Shown: positions 44,603 to 54,586, counted from the stretch's first letter. The stretch: 64,000 nucleotides of DNA from Paenisporosarcina quisquiliarum (GCF_027563315.1 NZ_JAMKBJ010000005.1:62001-126000), one strand, 5' to 3'. Notes: a model not told the origin generated them from the letters alone. Numbers and translations: made by a program.

Positions 44603-45025
44603 TCACTCCCTAAAAAAATAGTCTGTGCTGTTATTAAAGATGGACTGGACTTTTATAGCTACTTCTCTAGGCTTAACGTCAAGGTTGGATAGGTTTTCAA
44701 TATCAATCCATGTTGGCAAATATGTACCTCTATCACTATTTACACCGGTGTATTCTTCACCCTGTCCTGTGCCAAAAGTTCCGTCAAAAATTTCAGCTAA
44801 GAAAAAGTATTGTGTACCGTTAAACTCAACCTTTGAAACACACTCACTAATATTTACTGTTACACCTAATTCCTCAAAGGCTTCTCTTTTTGCCGCTGTT
44901 TTAGGATCTTCTCCCTCGTCAATTCCACCACCAGGGAAAACATAATAAACAGAATCGTTCCTAATTCTTTTAATCAGCGCAACGTGATTGTTTTCTACTA
45001 AAATTACTCCTGCTCTGTCTCTCAA
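44603..45025 (-). CDS. NUDIX hydrolase
   Basis: About 140 residues. The Nudix box reads GGGIDEGEDPKTAAKREAFEELGV, intact for GX5EX7REUXEEXGU. Substrate unknown. TTG at 45025 follows GGTGGG by five bases; a GTG at 45049 extends the protein by eight residues but has no ribosome site and would overlap the previous stop. Confidence 0.87.
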   Translation of the reverse strand: MRDRAGVILVENNHVALIKRIRNDSVYYVFPGGGIDEGEDPKTAAKREAFEELGVTVNISECVSKVEFNGTQYFFLAEIFDGTFGTGQGEEYTGVNSDRGTYLPTWIDIENLSNLDVKPREVAIKVQSIFNNSTDYFFRE

Positions 45026-45048
45026 AATATCCCACCGACTTTCGCACA

Positions 45049-45822
45049 CTACTTAATATAATTTCGTGTGTTCGTTTGTATTTGTTTTACACAATCTTTA
45101 ATCGCTTCAATGACGACTGTGGGCTCTGATAATTGGGGGAAATGTCCGCTTTTTCTCGCTATAATGTGTTTACTATTTTTAGACAGTGTCAGTAGTTCTA
45201 GTTGATTCGCCAGTCGTTTTTTCCGAATAACCTCTGGCATCATTCGATTTTCTTTTCCACCCGTAACGACAAATACAGGTATTTCGGGGAAAGCATCTAT
45301 TTGTTGAATTTGATCCACAGTTTCATTCACAAAATGAACTTCATTGAATTGTTTATGTGAGGACAAGGAATCAAACAGTGTAAACATTTTATTGATTGCT
45401 CGTACGGACTTACCTTGATATTGATTTAGACTTAAATCTTTCGGGTGGCTGGATTCTAAAAAGACTACTCCCGATATCTCTTCTGGATAAAGTCGAGCAT
45501 ACAAATTTGCATATAATCCACCTAAGGAATGCCCAACTAATAAAAATGGAGGTTCAAATCCCACGATTGTTAAAGCTTCGCGAAGAGTTTTAATAATCGT
45601 ACGTCCATCTTGTGCCTCTTGGGGCTTATCACTACCACTAACTCCAAAGCGATTATAAGAAAATACAGATGATGACTCCGAAATTTCCGGTAGCACTTTC
45701 ATCCAACCTTCGATTGGTCCTGAACCACCATTAATCAACACAATATTTGGTTTGCCGTTTTCGCAAATATTGTATTGTAGCTTTCCTTTAGATGTTTCCA
45801 CTGTATATTTCGTTAGTTTCAA
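45049..45822 (-). CDS. Alpha/beta hydrolase
   Basis: 257 residues. INGGSGP oxyanion loop, nucleophile elbow GHSLGG near residue 97, and a late RKSGHFPQLSEP His. No signal peptide. Substrate unknown. TTG start with GAGGT seven bases upstream. Confidence 0.88.
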   Translation of the reverse strand: MKLTKYTVETSKGKLQYNICENGKPNIVLINGGSGPIEGWMKVLPEISESSSVFSYNRFGVSGSDKPQEAQDGRTIIKTLREALTIVGFEPPFLLVGHSLGGLYANLYARLYPEEISGVVFLESSHPKDLSLNQYQGKSVRAINKMFTLFDSLSSHKQFNEVHFVNETVDQIQQIDAFPEIPVFVVTGGKENRMMPEVIRKKRLANQLELLTLSKNSKHIIARKSGHFPQLSEPTVVIEAIKDCVKQIQTNTRNYIK

Positions 45823-45870
45823 TAGGTGTACCTCACTTTGTTAAAGTTTCTTTCCTGATGATAAGAAAAA

Positions 45871-45890
45871 AGAGCTGTTTTAGCAGCTCT
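45871..45890 (-). terminator. Terminator of the uridine-kinase-like gene
   Basis: Stem AGAGCTG / CAGCTCT with U tract on the minus strand. Confidence 0.75.
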
Positions 45891-45913
45891 CCGATTTTCA
45901 CTCATGCCCAAAA

Positions 45914-46507
45914 TTAATTTTGGAATACCATATCTGCTTGTTTCTTAGGAAATTCAGTCTTCAAATAATAGTCTTCTGCTTTCCAATATCGAGTTCTAAA
46001 TTTCTCGATATTCATCTGTGTTGTTTCACTTTCACGATTAAATCTTTTCTCTCTCGGACAATCCAAGTAAATCATATAATCGTAAAAACTTCTCCACGCT
46101 TTCCGTTGTAGGAATACACCTTCAATGATAATTAGACATGTTTCAGGTAATCTAACGACTTGTGATTTTTGTGTATCGGATGAATAATCATATGTAAGTA
46201 AATGTAGTTCCCTGGACGATTTAAGTTTTTTGAACAAGTGATCTTTTAGCCACTCCGTATCCCATTGCAGATGGTAATATTCGTACCACTCTTCACGGCC
46301 AGTGTTATAACGTTGATTTCTCACAACAATGTAGTCATCAATATGTAAAATGCACAATGGTATATCTTTTTCTTGGAAATGCTGTTCAAATTTTTTTACA
46401 AAAGTTGTTTTTCCAGAACGACTTAAACAATCAATTCCAAGAATAAACCTTTGACCTTCCTTAACATTTGGAATTTCGTTCAAACTTGAAAGTATGCAAT
46501 CTTCCAT
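45914..46507 (-). CDS. P-loop kinase, uridine-kinase-like
   Basis: 197 residues. GIDCLSRSGKTTFVKKFE is a nucleoside-kinase-type P loop (Cys at the usual second Gly), followed by ILHIDDYIV (substrate Asp) and IIIEGVFLQRKAW, then a lid region with REKRFNRE. Such proteins phosphorylate nucleosides or small metabolites. Substrate not predictable. Confidence 0.78.
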   Translation of the reverse strand: MEDCILSSLNEIPNVKEGQRFILGIDCLSRSGKTTFVKKFEQHFQEKDIPLCILHIDDYIVVRNQRYNTGREEWYEYYHLQWDTEWLKDHLFKKLKSSRELHLLTYDYSSDTQKSQVVRLPETCLIIIEGVFLQRKAWRSFYDYMIYLDCPREKRFNRESETTQMNIEKFRTRYWKAEDYYLKTEFPKKQADMVFQN

Positions 46508-46606
46508 TCAGTTCCAACCCCTAAAATTAACCTTTAACATGCATTTTATTTTTTTGATTAGGAATAGTAGCCTATTTTCAAACAAATTAATTCAGCCCTT
46601 TTCGAC

Positions 46607-47224
46607 TTAATCAAGATAGACAAATTCTTTGGTATTTGTTAGATTCTTAAAAGCCATCTCAATTTGTGTTTTCGTATTTCGAGCTATTGATAGTGGCGGT
46701 ATTTCGTTTTCAGAAAAGAATTCAACAGCAGTGGTTTCTATCCCCTTTACTGGTTGGCCACCAATTATTTCACATTGAATAAAAATTTTATAAACATGAA
46801 AAGGAGATGGGGGATGGGGATGGCACTTCTTATCAAGAACAGCCAACAACTTAGTAGCTTTCACGTCAAATCCTGATTCTTCTTTTACTTCTTTGATTGC
46901 CACTTCACTTGGAGACAACCCAATGTCAGCCCAACCACCTGGCAATGACCAATCTCCATCCAGCTTCTCTCGTACCATTAATATCTTATTATCTTTAAAA
47001 ATAACCGCCCTGATATCCACTTTTGGGGTAGCGTAACCCGTTTCATTTGCAAATAAGTCTTTAATATTTTCCTTATCCATTCCAGTTTGAACTGACATCA
47101 TTTCAATGCTTATTTGCCTAATTAATTCAAATCGTTCCAAGTCATACACATCATTTGAATAACTCAATCCCACTTGTGCAATGGATTGAAGTTGTTTCGC
47201 CCATTCAAGCCACTTATATTCCAT
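46607..47224 (-). CDS. NUDIX hydrolase with N-terminal helical domain (YjhB-like)
   Basis: 205 residues. The first ~65 residues form the helical Nudix_N_2 domain (WLEWAKQLQSIAQVGLSYS). The Nudix box is GGWADIGLSPSEVAIKEVKEESGF. Relatives hydrolyse ADP-ribose-type substrates. ATG at 47224 with GGAGGT upstream. Confidence 0.88.
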   Translation of the reverse strand: MEYKWLEWAKQLQSIAQVGLSYSNDVYDLERFELIRQISIEMMSVQTGMDKENIKDLFANETGYATPKVDIRAVIFKDNKILMVREKLDGDWSLPGGWADIGLSPSEVAIKEVKEESGFDVKATKLLAVLDKKCHPHPPSPFHVYKIFIQCEIIGGQPVKGIETTAVEFFSENEIPPLSIARNTKTQIEMAFKNLTNTKEFVYLD

Positions 47225-47266
47225 TACAGTTACCTCCATTTTTTTCTAAATCCGATGGGTATATAA

Positions 47267-47704
47267 CTAAATTGAAAAGTAGTAAAAACTATTTGACTCT
47301 TTTATAAATCCAATTTTCTCGTACAGTCTTTGTGCGGTAATGTTTTCCTTACCTGTCTCAAGAGAAACTCCTTTTGCACCTTTTTCCTCTGCAAAATGAA
47401 TTGCCTTCATTATTAATTTCTCAGCAAACCCTTTTTTACGAGCATTTTCTTTCACATATAAATCATTTAAAATCCATGACCGCTGCATACTTACTGAAGA
47501 GAATGTTGGATAAAGCTGAACGAAACCAACGGGATTATTCTCATGAAATGCAATAAATACTACTGACTCTTCGTTAATCATTCTTTCTCTTAAAAATTCT
47601 CTTGCTCCTTCAAGATCAGATTTCTGTTCATAGAATAACCTGTATAAATCAAATAGTTCGGTTAGCAAATCAAGCTCATTTAATGTTGCTTTTTGAATTC
47701 TCAT
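47267..47704 (-). CDS. GNAT family N-acetyltransferase
   Basis: 145 residues. NDLYVKENARKKGFAEKLI is the acetyl-CoA loop and NITAQRLYEKIGFIKE the terminal motif. Substrate unknown. GGGTGG lies about nine bases before the ATG. Confidence 0.85.
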   Translation of the reverse strand: MRIQKATLNELDLLTELFDLYRLFYEQKSDLEGAREFLRERMINEESVVFIAFHENNPVGFVQLYPTFSSVSMQRSWILNDLYVKENARKKGFAEKLIMKAIHFAEEKGAKGVSLETGKENITAQRLYEKIGFIKESNSFYYFSI

Positions 47705-47753
47705 TTTTATATACCACCCATCTTTTGCTCAATGTACAACATCGGTTACAATA

Positions 47754-48116
47754 CTAAATCTCTTTCTGTACTGGCATAAATAAAGAGGGATTTAATTCGA
47801 AACTTTCAATGACAATGGCCGTTAATCCTTCAGTTGTTTTCGTTTCGTGCCACTCATCCTTCTCCCAAAACACTGCTTCTCCAGCCTGGACTTTTATGTA
47901 TTCTTCTTGGTCATTACGAACAGTACCTTCTCCAGATAAAATCAATAAGAGTTGTGGTACAACGGCTTGGTGATACCCTACAATTCCGTTCTTATCTAAA
48001 TGCATACATCCAATATTAGTTGCCTTATCAGTTTGAATAATACGAGACATAATAAAATCCGAATTGAATTTTGAAATCTGCTTACCACTTTCTTTGTTAA
48101 ATGTATAAAACTCCAT
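47754..48116 (-). CDS. Cupin-domain protein
   Basis: 120 residues, a single small beta-barrel. GYHQAVVPQLLLILSGEGTV and GEAVFWEKDEWHETKT are the two cupin motifs; the metal ligands appear reduced (one His in each). Likely a sugar- or ligand-binding or enzymatic cupin of unknown function. Confidence 0.75.
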   Translation of the reverse strand: MEFYTFNKESGKQISKFNSDFIMSRIIQTDKATNIGCMHLDKNGIVGYHQAVVPQLLLILSGEGTVRNDQEEYIKVQAGEAVFWEKDEWHETKTTEGLTAIVIESFELNPSLFMPVQKEI

Positions 48117-48164
48117 AAGGGACCTCGCTTTAGATATATTTCATTCACAAAATAATGAACACTA

Positions 48165-48872
48165 TTAATTCTTACTTAATCTCTCAATGCACGATCGCAA
48201 AGCTGCTTCTCTGTTTATATCAATAATGGTAGAAGCTACATCTGCCAAATCAGTTACTATGAAATCCGCTTCGACTTGATCCCACTGAGAATCTCTTTTC
48301 CACATACATTTCATTCCTGCATTTTTGGCTGCTTTCACATCATTTTCTGGATGATCACCGACAAATACACTTTGATCTGGGGTCACATTAAGTTGATTCA
48401 AGGCTCTCATAAATATTTGAGGGTCAGGTTTTCTAATTCCTTCCCATTCAGATACTAAGAGGGTTTCGAAATATGCTTCAATACCTAATGCTTTGATATT
48501 ATTCATCTGAAACTGACCATATCCATTTGTAATGATGCCTAAAACAAGGTTGTTGCTTTTTAATTCTCCGAACATGTGGTGGAGATTAGGAAATGGAATA
48601 CAATGATTCTTGAATTCACTTTTATAGTCTTCAAGTAAATACGGCCAGTCGATCCCAGTAAGCTGAAATTCGGTGACTAACTGTTGATATACTTTATCTT
48701 TCCAAACATAGCCACGGCTATCTAACTCAATAAATCTAGTCATATAAAGTTTTTTGGGAATATGACCTAACCATTTATTCAATCGCTCATATTGGTCGCC
48801 AATAAAGTCTTCTACTGATCGATTCCGGTCTAATAATGTACCATCTAAGTCAAATAAGACTGCTTTAATCAT
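48165..48872 (-). CDS. HAD family hydrolase
   Basis: 235 residues. VLFDLDGTLLDR (nucleophile Asp), GIITNGYGQ (motif II), KPDPQIF (motif III Lys) and FVGDHPENDVKAA (motif IV). A C1-type cap lies between. Phosphatase or dehalogenase on small metabolites. Confidence 0.9.
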   Translation of the reverse strand: MIKAVLFDLDGTLLDRNRSVEDFIGDQYERLNKWLGHIPKKLYMTRFIELDSRGYVWKDKVYQQLVTEFQLTGIDWPYLLEDYKSEFKNHCIPFPNLHHMFGELKSNNLVLGIITNGYGQFQMNNIKALGIEAYFETLLVSEWEGIRKPDPQIFMRALNQLNVTPDQSVFVGDHPENDVKAAKNAGMKCMWKRDSQWDQVEADFIVTDLADVASTIIDINREAALRSCIERLSKN

Positions 48873-48907
48873 TTGACCTCACCTTTCCAAAACTAATAGC
48901 TCCTACT

Positions 48908-49336
48908 TTAATAGTGCAAATCCTTTTTTAAATAATAATGCTTGAATTCTCTGCCCACATTATCAATACTTCCGAATACTTGATAGCCATTTTTTTCATA
49001 GAAATCTAGCGCTTGAAAACTTAAGGTATCTACCTTTATAAAATCGCATTTTTTCTCTAATGCGATCTGCTCGATCTCTGACAAAAGCTTAGAACCATAT
49101 CCAAATTCCCGAATATCTTCATCTACCATTAATGTGTGAATCTCTAACCAGTTCCAACACACTTCGCCTAATAACCCGCCGCGAACAAGACCATTTTCAT
49201 CTTTAAGAAATAAACTTATTTGTTCATATCGGCCTCTTAAATCCTCTGGGAAATGAGCTAAGTTATAGTAAAATAGCTGATTATTCACATACTCTTTTTG
49301 CTCATTATTGTTTTCTCTTGTGATGTGATAACTCAT
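48908..49336 (-). CDS. GNAT family N-acetyltransferase
   Basis: 142 residues. LMVDEDIREFGYGSKLLSEI and the late FQALDFYEKNGYQVFG motif. No substrate clue. AAAAGGAG ribosome site. Confidence 0.85.
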   Translation of the reverse strand: MSYHITRENNNEQKEYVNNQLFYYNLAHFPEDLRGRYEQISLFLKDENGLVRGGLLGEVCWNWLEIHTLMVDEDIREFGYGSKLLSEIEQIALEKKCDFIKVDTLSFQALDFYEKNGYQVFGSIDNVGREFKHYYLKKDLHY

Positions 49337-49360
49337 TTTTTTCTCCTTTTAAACTGTTTA

Positions 49361-49714
49361 TTAGCACTTACATATCATTAAATGATTTCCATCAGGATCT
49401 TGAAAATTAAAATAGTGATCATGTTCGATTTCTGTTATTAAATCAACCTGTTTTTCCTTCATGTACTGATATGCTTCTTCGATATTGAGTGTATTGAGAT
49501 GGAACAAAGGTGTTTTAATAATTTTATCTTCTGAGAAGATTTTGCTATCCAAAACAATCCCAGTACCATTCAAAGGTATGACATAAATATGACCGAACTG
49601 GATATCCCCATCTGCTGGTAAACCTAGAATGTCACAATACCAATCCCGAGCTTGTTCTATGTTACTTACAGGAATAAAAACCGTGCCGATTTGATTTAAA
49701 ATAGGACTTTTCAT
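49361..49714 (-). CDS. VOC family (glyoxalase/bleomycin-resistance-like) protein
   Basis: 117 residues with one pair of beta-alpha-beta-beta-beta modules. N-terminal FIPVSNIEQARDWYCDILGL and C-terminal YFNFQDPDGNHLMIC are typical. Metal-dependent enzyme or drug-binding protein; no more can be said. Confidence 0.85.
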   Translation of the reverse strand: MKSPILNQIGTVFIPVSNIEQARDWYCDILGLPADGDIQFGHIYVIPLNGTGIVLDSKIFSEDKIIKTPLFHLNTLNIEEAYQYMKEKQVDLITEIEHDHYFNFQDPDGNHLMICKC

Positions 49715-49752
49715 TAGAAAACCTCCACAGTTATTTTCATTAGTACCCTAAT

Positions 49753-50433
49753 CTAAAAATTTGTTATTTCTTTTTTACTTGGTTCCATCAATATCTCTTT
49801 TAACTGTTCCACACTTTTGACCATATACGTAGGATTGGAATGACTTAGTTCTTGAGAAGTTCCATATCCATAGGCTACACCAATAGAGTCAATTCCATTA
49901 TTATTTGCCCCGATAATATCGTGCTCTCGGTCACCAATCATAATAAAATCTTCCAGCTCATGTTCGTCATATTGATCAAGTATGTATTGAATAATTTCAG
50001 TTTTTGCTGCTCGGGTTCCATCAAGATTACTTCCGACAACAAGATCAAAATATTCGTCGATATTAAAATAATTGAGTATTTGTTCAGAGAATACCGTTGG
50101 TTTTGATGTCGCAACTACTAGAGTAAAACCTAGTTCTTTCAGTGACTTCAACAGAGTTGGAATGGATGGATACAGATTATTTTCAAACATTCCTTTTTCT
50201 TTAAATCTTTCCCTATAAAAATCAATGGCTATTTTTGTATTTTCTATATTGAAATTGTAATTCTCAGCAAATGAAGTTTGTAGTGGTGGACCAATAAAAC
50301 AAACAAGCTTATTAAGATCCGTCTCAATAATGCCCATTTTTTGTAATGCATATTGAACTGATTTGGTAATACCTATTTTTGGATCTGAAAGTGTTCCGTC
50401 CAAATCAAACAAAATTATTTTGTATTTGACCAT
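49753..50433 (-). CDS. HAD hydrolase, phosphoglycolate-phosphatase-like
   Basis: 226 residues. ILFDLDGTLSDP, VVATSKP, and FIMIGDREHDIIGANNNG are the HAD motifs; a helical cap separates the first two. ATG at 50433 with GGGAG seven bases upstream. Likely a small-molecule phosphatase. Confidence 0.9.
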   Translation of the reverse strand: MVKYKIILFDLDGTLSDPKIGITKSVQYALQKMGIIETDLNKLVCFIGPPLQTSFAENYNFNIENTKIAIDFYRERFKEKGMFENNLYPSIPTLLKSLKELGFTLVVATSKPTVFSEQILNYFNIDEYFDLVVGSNLDGTRAAKTEIIQYILDQYDEHELEDFIMIGDREHDIIGANNNGIDSIGVAYGYGTSQELSHSNPTYMVKSVEQLKEILMEPSKKEITNF

Positions 50434-50472
50434 AATTAAACTCCCTTTCAAATTTGTATCCTGTGTCTTACT

Positions 50473-51942
50473 CTAATTTAATTTAGGAGGAATTCTATGT
50501 TTTGTAGCTTGTTCAAAAGCATAAGAAAGTTTGATCAGGATTCCTTCACTAAATGCAGTACCAGCAAAAGTGATACCAAATGGTCTTCCACTTTCCATGT
50601 ATCCAGCAGGTAGAGCAATTGATGGATACCCCGCTTTTGCACATATTGTTGAACCTATGTATGAAGGAAAAATGATTGCATCTAGGTTATATTTTTTTAA
50701 CGTAAAATCAATCCCCATGTCCTGAGAGAAATACAAATCTTCCAACTTTGCATTTAAATACTCAGGGTTTCTTAAAGTGTTCGGTAAAGTCTCTCGATAT
50801 TCCAACTTTTCCTGACCATATTTTAATGCCCTTTGTTCATGCTGTTTATTGAATTGGATTAATTCTGAGAATGAATGAACCGGGACATAGGACGGTAGCT
50901 GGGATAGATAATTACCTAAGCTATGCTTCATTTCATAAATAGGTACGCCCCAACTCCATTCCCTATTGAAAGAAGGCATTTCAATATTCTCTAAGACTTC
51001 CCCGCCTGCATCACGTATGGTTTGAATCGCATGATTAAACAGTTTTTCATCATATTCTCCCGATTCATAATACTCATCAGAAGCTTTATTAAATACGCCG
51101 ATTCGAGCACCAATTAACGCATCGGCATCCAAAAATCTCGTATAATCCTCTAGTGAAATACCTTCACTTTTATAAGTAGCTGGATCACTTTTATCGACAC
51201 CTGTTAACGCACCCAAAAGAAGTGCAGCATCTGTAACCGTTCTTGCAAAAGGTCCCGCTGTGTCCTGTGAATAGGTAAAGGGAATGATTCCAGTGCGACT
51301 GATTAAACCCACTGTCGGTTTGATTCCCACGACTGAGTTTTGTATCGCAGGACTCAAAATGGAAGCATCTGTCTCAGTCCCAACAGACAATACCGTGAAA
51401 TTAGCCGCCACCGAAACAGCCGATCCGGAGCTTGATCCACCGACAAAAAGGTCTGCATCACCATAAGGATTTAATACTTGCCCGCCCCTGGAACTATAAC
51501 CTGCCCACATTTCATTCGACATGCCATTTGCCAGTTCTGTCATATTTGATTTACCTAGAATGACGGCACCTGCATCCCGGAGTTTTTGAACAAGAAATGC
51601 GTCTTCACTCGCAACATTACCTTCTAATGCAAGTGTCCCGGCACTCGTGTGCATAGAATCTTTCGTTTCAATGTTATCCTTAAGAACCACAGGTATACCA
51701 TGTAAAGGCCCCCTCGTTCCCTTTGCTTTTCTTTCGATATCCAATGCTTCCGCAATAAAAATTGCATCTGGATTTATCTCAAGAATAGAATTTAATTTTG
51801 GACCATCCTGGTCAAATTTTGCTATTTGGTATAGATAATACATAATCAGCTCTTTTGAAGTTATTTCACCAACTTCTAAAGCTTCTTGTATCTCATAAAT
51901 TGTTAATTCTTCTTTTAAAAATTCGTGAAACTTAATTTCCAT
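50473..51942 (-). CDS. Amidase signature family protein
   Basis: 489 residues. The Ser-cisSer-Lys triad is visible: Lys in VVLKDNIETKDSMHTSAGT and both serines in VGGSSSGSAVSVAANF with TDASILSPA following. It hydrolyses amides; the sequence resembles chromosomal Bacillus amidases rather than GatA. A good GAGGAG site precedes the ATG. Confidence 0.9.
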   Translation of the reverse strand: MEIKFHEFLKEELTIYEIQEALEVGEITSKELIMYYLYQIAKFDQDGPKLNSILEINPDAIFIAEALDIERKAKGTRGPLHGIPVVLKDNIETKDSMHTSAGTLALEGNVASEDAFLVQKLRDAGAVILGKSNMTELANGMSNEMWAGYSSRGGQVLNPYGDADLFVGGSSSGSAVSVAANFTVLSVGTETDASILSPAIQNSVVGIKPTVGLISRTGIIPFTYSQDTAGPFARTVTDAALLLGALTGVDKSDPATYKSEGISLEDYTRFLDADALIGARIGVFNKASDEYYESGEYDEKLFNHAIQTIRDAGGEVLENIEMPSFNREWSWGVPIYEMKHSLGNYLSQLPSYVPVHSFSELIQFNKQHEQRALKYGQEKLEYRETLPNTLRNPEYLNAKLEDLYFSQDMGIDFTLKKYNLDAIIFPSYIGSTICAKAGYPSIALPAGYMESGRPFGITFAGTAFSEGILIKLSYAFEQATKHRIPPKLN

Positions 51943-52213
51943 ATATTTCTCCTCTTAATCTATGTAATTTTTGCAAACTATTAATCTATTTATCATAAGG
52001 TTTTCAACGCCCCTAAATGCCACATTTATATAGCTGTTGACTTCTAACACAAGATTCCCAAATAACTAATTCCTATGTCCATTTGTATTCACGTGTTATA
52101 CTTGTGATTAAAATCCAAACTAATTAGGGGTCTTTTAGACTTATCTTGAGCATTTCTGTTTTAAAGAAATGCAGCTGAGATATTGTGTTCCTTAAATTTC
52201 ATAGAGGTGAATT

Positions 52214-52771
52214 ATGGACGCACTTTACAAATCAGAACTTGAGAAAATTACCGTAGGTCATGTTTTTTATGAGTTTCAAGAGGAAGAAGCTTACTTGAAT
52301 AACTTGATTTCTTTCATACGATCAGGGATTGAAGGTAAACAGCATATTCTAATTATCGAGAATATGAGAAATCTCCCCAAAGTAAGAACTGTGATTAATA
52401 TGCTATTTAGCGAAGAACAGCAATCTTCAATCCGATTAGTGAATAACTTTGAATATTACTTATCGAATGGAGATTTTAATACACAGTCCATTTTGAATCA
52501 TTTCCAACAAGATCTTGAGCAGTTAACAGAAACTAATACGACAATTCGAACTTGGGCTCACGTTGAATGGGCTTCTTCTGAGCCGGATGTTGAGTTACTT
52601 AAAGAGTTTGAATCGACGGCAGATGCCTTTGTTACAGAAAGAAGATTGCTTTCAGTATGCGCCTATTCTTCTACTCATCTGTCTCCAAATCTGGCTTCGG
52701 TTCTAGAATTACGTCATGAATATATAATGAATGATGAAACATTATCCCTTTCGCCGCTATATGAAAGATAA
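52214..52771 (+). CDS. Stand-alone MEDS (DcmR-type sensory) domain protein
   Basis: 185 residues. GHVFYEFQEEEAYLNNLISFIRSGI and the late ESTADAFVTERRLLSVCAY match the MEDS sensory domain (DcmR-like), usually fused to kinases or regulators. Here it stands alone. The fold is RecA/KaiC-like without a P loop. The bound signal is unknown. Confidence 0.8.
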   Translation: MDALYKSELEKITVGHVFYEFQEEEAYLNNLISFIRSGIEGKQHILIIENMRNLPKVRTVINMLFSEEQQSSIRLVNNFEYYLSNGDFNTQSILNHFQQDLEQLTETNTTIRTWAHVEWASSEPDVELLKEFESTADAFVTERRLLSVCAYSSTHLSPNLASVLELRHEYIMNDETLSLSPLYER

Positions 52772-52829
52772 GATAGTTAAAGAAAGATATATTGAATAAA
52801 AGACAGGTGCTAAAATGGCTCCTGTCTTT

Positions 52830-53147
52830 TTATGTTGTTTCAAGTGTTTTCTTCATTGTAGAAGAAAACTTGCTTAATCCCACTAATAAAAACAACATAC
52901 TGATTGCCCATAAAACTCCTGTAATGCCGAGCCGAAGAGAAATTTCTTCAGAGGCCATCGGATGGTTCATATCAAAGCGGAGTGTCTGTAAAGCTTGGCT
53001 TATTGCCAAACTGAAAAACACGAAGAACCCTAGTACCCATGCATATGCAACTTTAAAAGACTTACGTTCTTTTGAAAATATGAGCCACAATACCACAATA
53101 AACGAGAGACCCATTACAATTGAAAACCCACCGATTAACATTCCCAT
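52830..53147 (-). CDS. Small membrane protein of unknown function
   Basis: 105 residues with three hydrophobic helices (about 2-25, 40-58, 82-98). No motif recognised. The ATG at 53147 has AGAGG five bases upstream; a GTG at 53168 is an alternative start. Confidence 0.6.
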   Translation of the reverse strand: MGMLIGGFSIVMGLSFIVVLWLIFSKERKSFKVAYAWVLGFFVFFSLAISQALQTLRFDMNHPMASEEISLRLGITGVLWAISMLFLLVGLSKFSSTMKKTLETT

Positions 53148-53254
53148 TGTTTCCTCTTCCATTGGCACACCGCTTCACTCCCTGAAGACTAAATTTTCAT
53201 TTAATTAATTTTAACATAAATTTACATTACCTTTCAGACAAAATTTCAATAAAC

Positions 53255-53292
53255 AAAAGGAGGTCAATTCATATACGAATTGACCTCCTTTT
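53255..53292 (-). terminator. Terminator of the MFS gene
   Basis: A 16-bp perfect stem (53255-53270 with 53277-53292), 6-nt loop, U-rich tail. Confidence 0.9.
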
Positions 53293-53296
53293 AATC

Positions 53297-54586
53297 TTAT
53301 TTGGTTGTTTTACGTGACCAGATTACAACAGGTATGAGCAACAATGACAGGAAGCCCCCTCCTAAAGAAAGTGTGGCGTAACTAGTCTGTGCGAATAACA
53401 TGCCAGAAAATCCGCCACCTGTTGCTCCAGCTAAAGCTACTAACACATCTACCTTCCCTTGTGTCTTCGCACGAGTGGTTTGATCTGTGGAATCAACGAT
53501 GAGTGCAGTTCCACTAATTAATCCAAAATTCCAACCTAGTCCAAGAAGAATCAGTGCCAGGATGATTCCAGATAACGAATCTACAGGAGCGAATGCTGCC
53601 ACAATTCCTGCAGCCATCAACGTAACACCAGCTGCAATGGTGATTCCCATACGCCCCACTTTATCTACAAGAACTCCAGTAACCAAAGACGGCAAATACA
53701 TAGCAGCGATATGAAAGCCGATAACCATGCCTACATCACCCGCTCCATGTCCATGATGCTTCATATGTACTGTTGACATCGTCATTATGGCAACCATGAC
53801 CATCTGGGTGATCACCATAACGGTTGCCCCCAAAATAATGCCTCGATTATTAAGTACGGGTTCAGGTGAAATGTGATCCGAAGATTCGTTCATTTTCTGA
53901 TCTTCTGCAATGGCTTTCGCCACGATAAGCGGATCTGGACGTAGGAATAAGAGTAAGACTAATCCGGCAACGATAAAAGCAGCGGCTGCTAAAATGAATG
54001 GCCCTGCAAGAGCCGGCACCCCAATGGAAGTCGCAAAACTGCCCATAACATCCACTAAGTTCGGACCTGCAACAGCACCGAATGTGGTAGAAACCATCGC
54101 AATACTAATTGCCTTGCCACGTTGTTTGGCACTTGCCAAGTCCGTTCCTGCATAACGTGCCTGCAAGTTGGTCGCAGTACCAAAGCCGTAGATAAGTAAT
54201 GAAATAAATAACAGGAAGATGCTGTTCGTTAAAGCTGCCATCACGACGCCGACAGCACCAATTCCACCGGTTAAGAAGCCTGTTGCCAGTCCAAAACGTC
54301 GACCGAATCGTTGAGAAAGCCTCCCTACTATAAGAGCTGCACCAGCTGAACCAAGTGTAAACAAGGCGACCGGAACTCCTGCAAAACGATCCGTTCCGAG
54401 CATATCCTGTGCGAGAAGTGCACCGACGGTTATACCTGCTGCAAGACCCGCCCCTCCAAATATTTGTGAAATGACTACAATCCATAAAGTTCGTCTATAA
54501 AGCTGTTGTTGCTTTTCAGGAGAATCAATATAACTTTTTATCCGCTCCGGTTGATTTAAGCCTGATTCATCAGGTTTTTGTGACAT
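53297..54586 (-). CDS. MFS transporter
   Basis: 429 residues, about 12 transmembrane helices after a 30-residue polar N-terminus. GRLSQRFGRRFGLATG is the MFS loop 2-3 motif; TNLQARYAGTDLA is a conserved stretch. A substrate cannot be assigned; the transporter resembles uncharacterised exporters. It has a GAGG site before the ATG. Confidence 0.88.
   Translation of the reverse strand: MSQKPDESGLNQPERIKSYIDSPEKQQQLYRRTLWIVVISQIFGGAGLAAGITVGALLAQDMLGTDRFAGVPVALFTLGSAGAALIVGRLSQRFGRRFGLATGFLTGGIGAVGVVMAALTNSIFLLFISLLIYGFGTATNLQARYAGTDLASAKQRGKAISIAMVSTTFGAVAGPNLVDVMGSFATSIGVPALAGPFILAAAAFIVAGLVLLLFLRPDPLIVAKAIAEDQKMNESSDHISPEPVLNNRGIILGATVMVITQMVMVAIMTMSTVHMKHHGHGAGDVGMVIGFHIAAMYLPSLVTGVLVDKVGRMGITIAAGVTLMAAGIVAAFAPVDSLSGIILALILLGLGWNFGLISGTALIVDSTDQTTRAKTQGKVDVLVALAGATGGGFSGMLFAQTSYATLSLGGGFLSLLLIPVVIWSRKTTK

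Noticed and set aside
52792-53208. Plus-strand ORF of 138 codons opposite the small membrane protein
   Set aside because: Shadow frame; the minus-strand product has clear membrane helices and a ribosome site.
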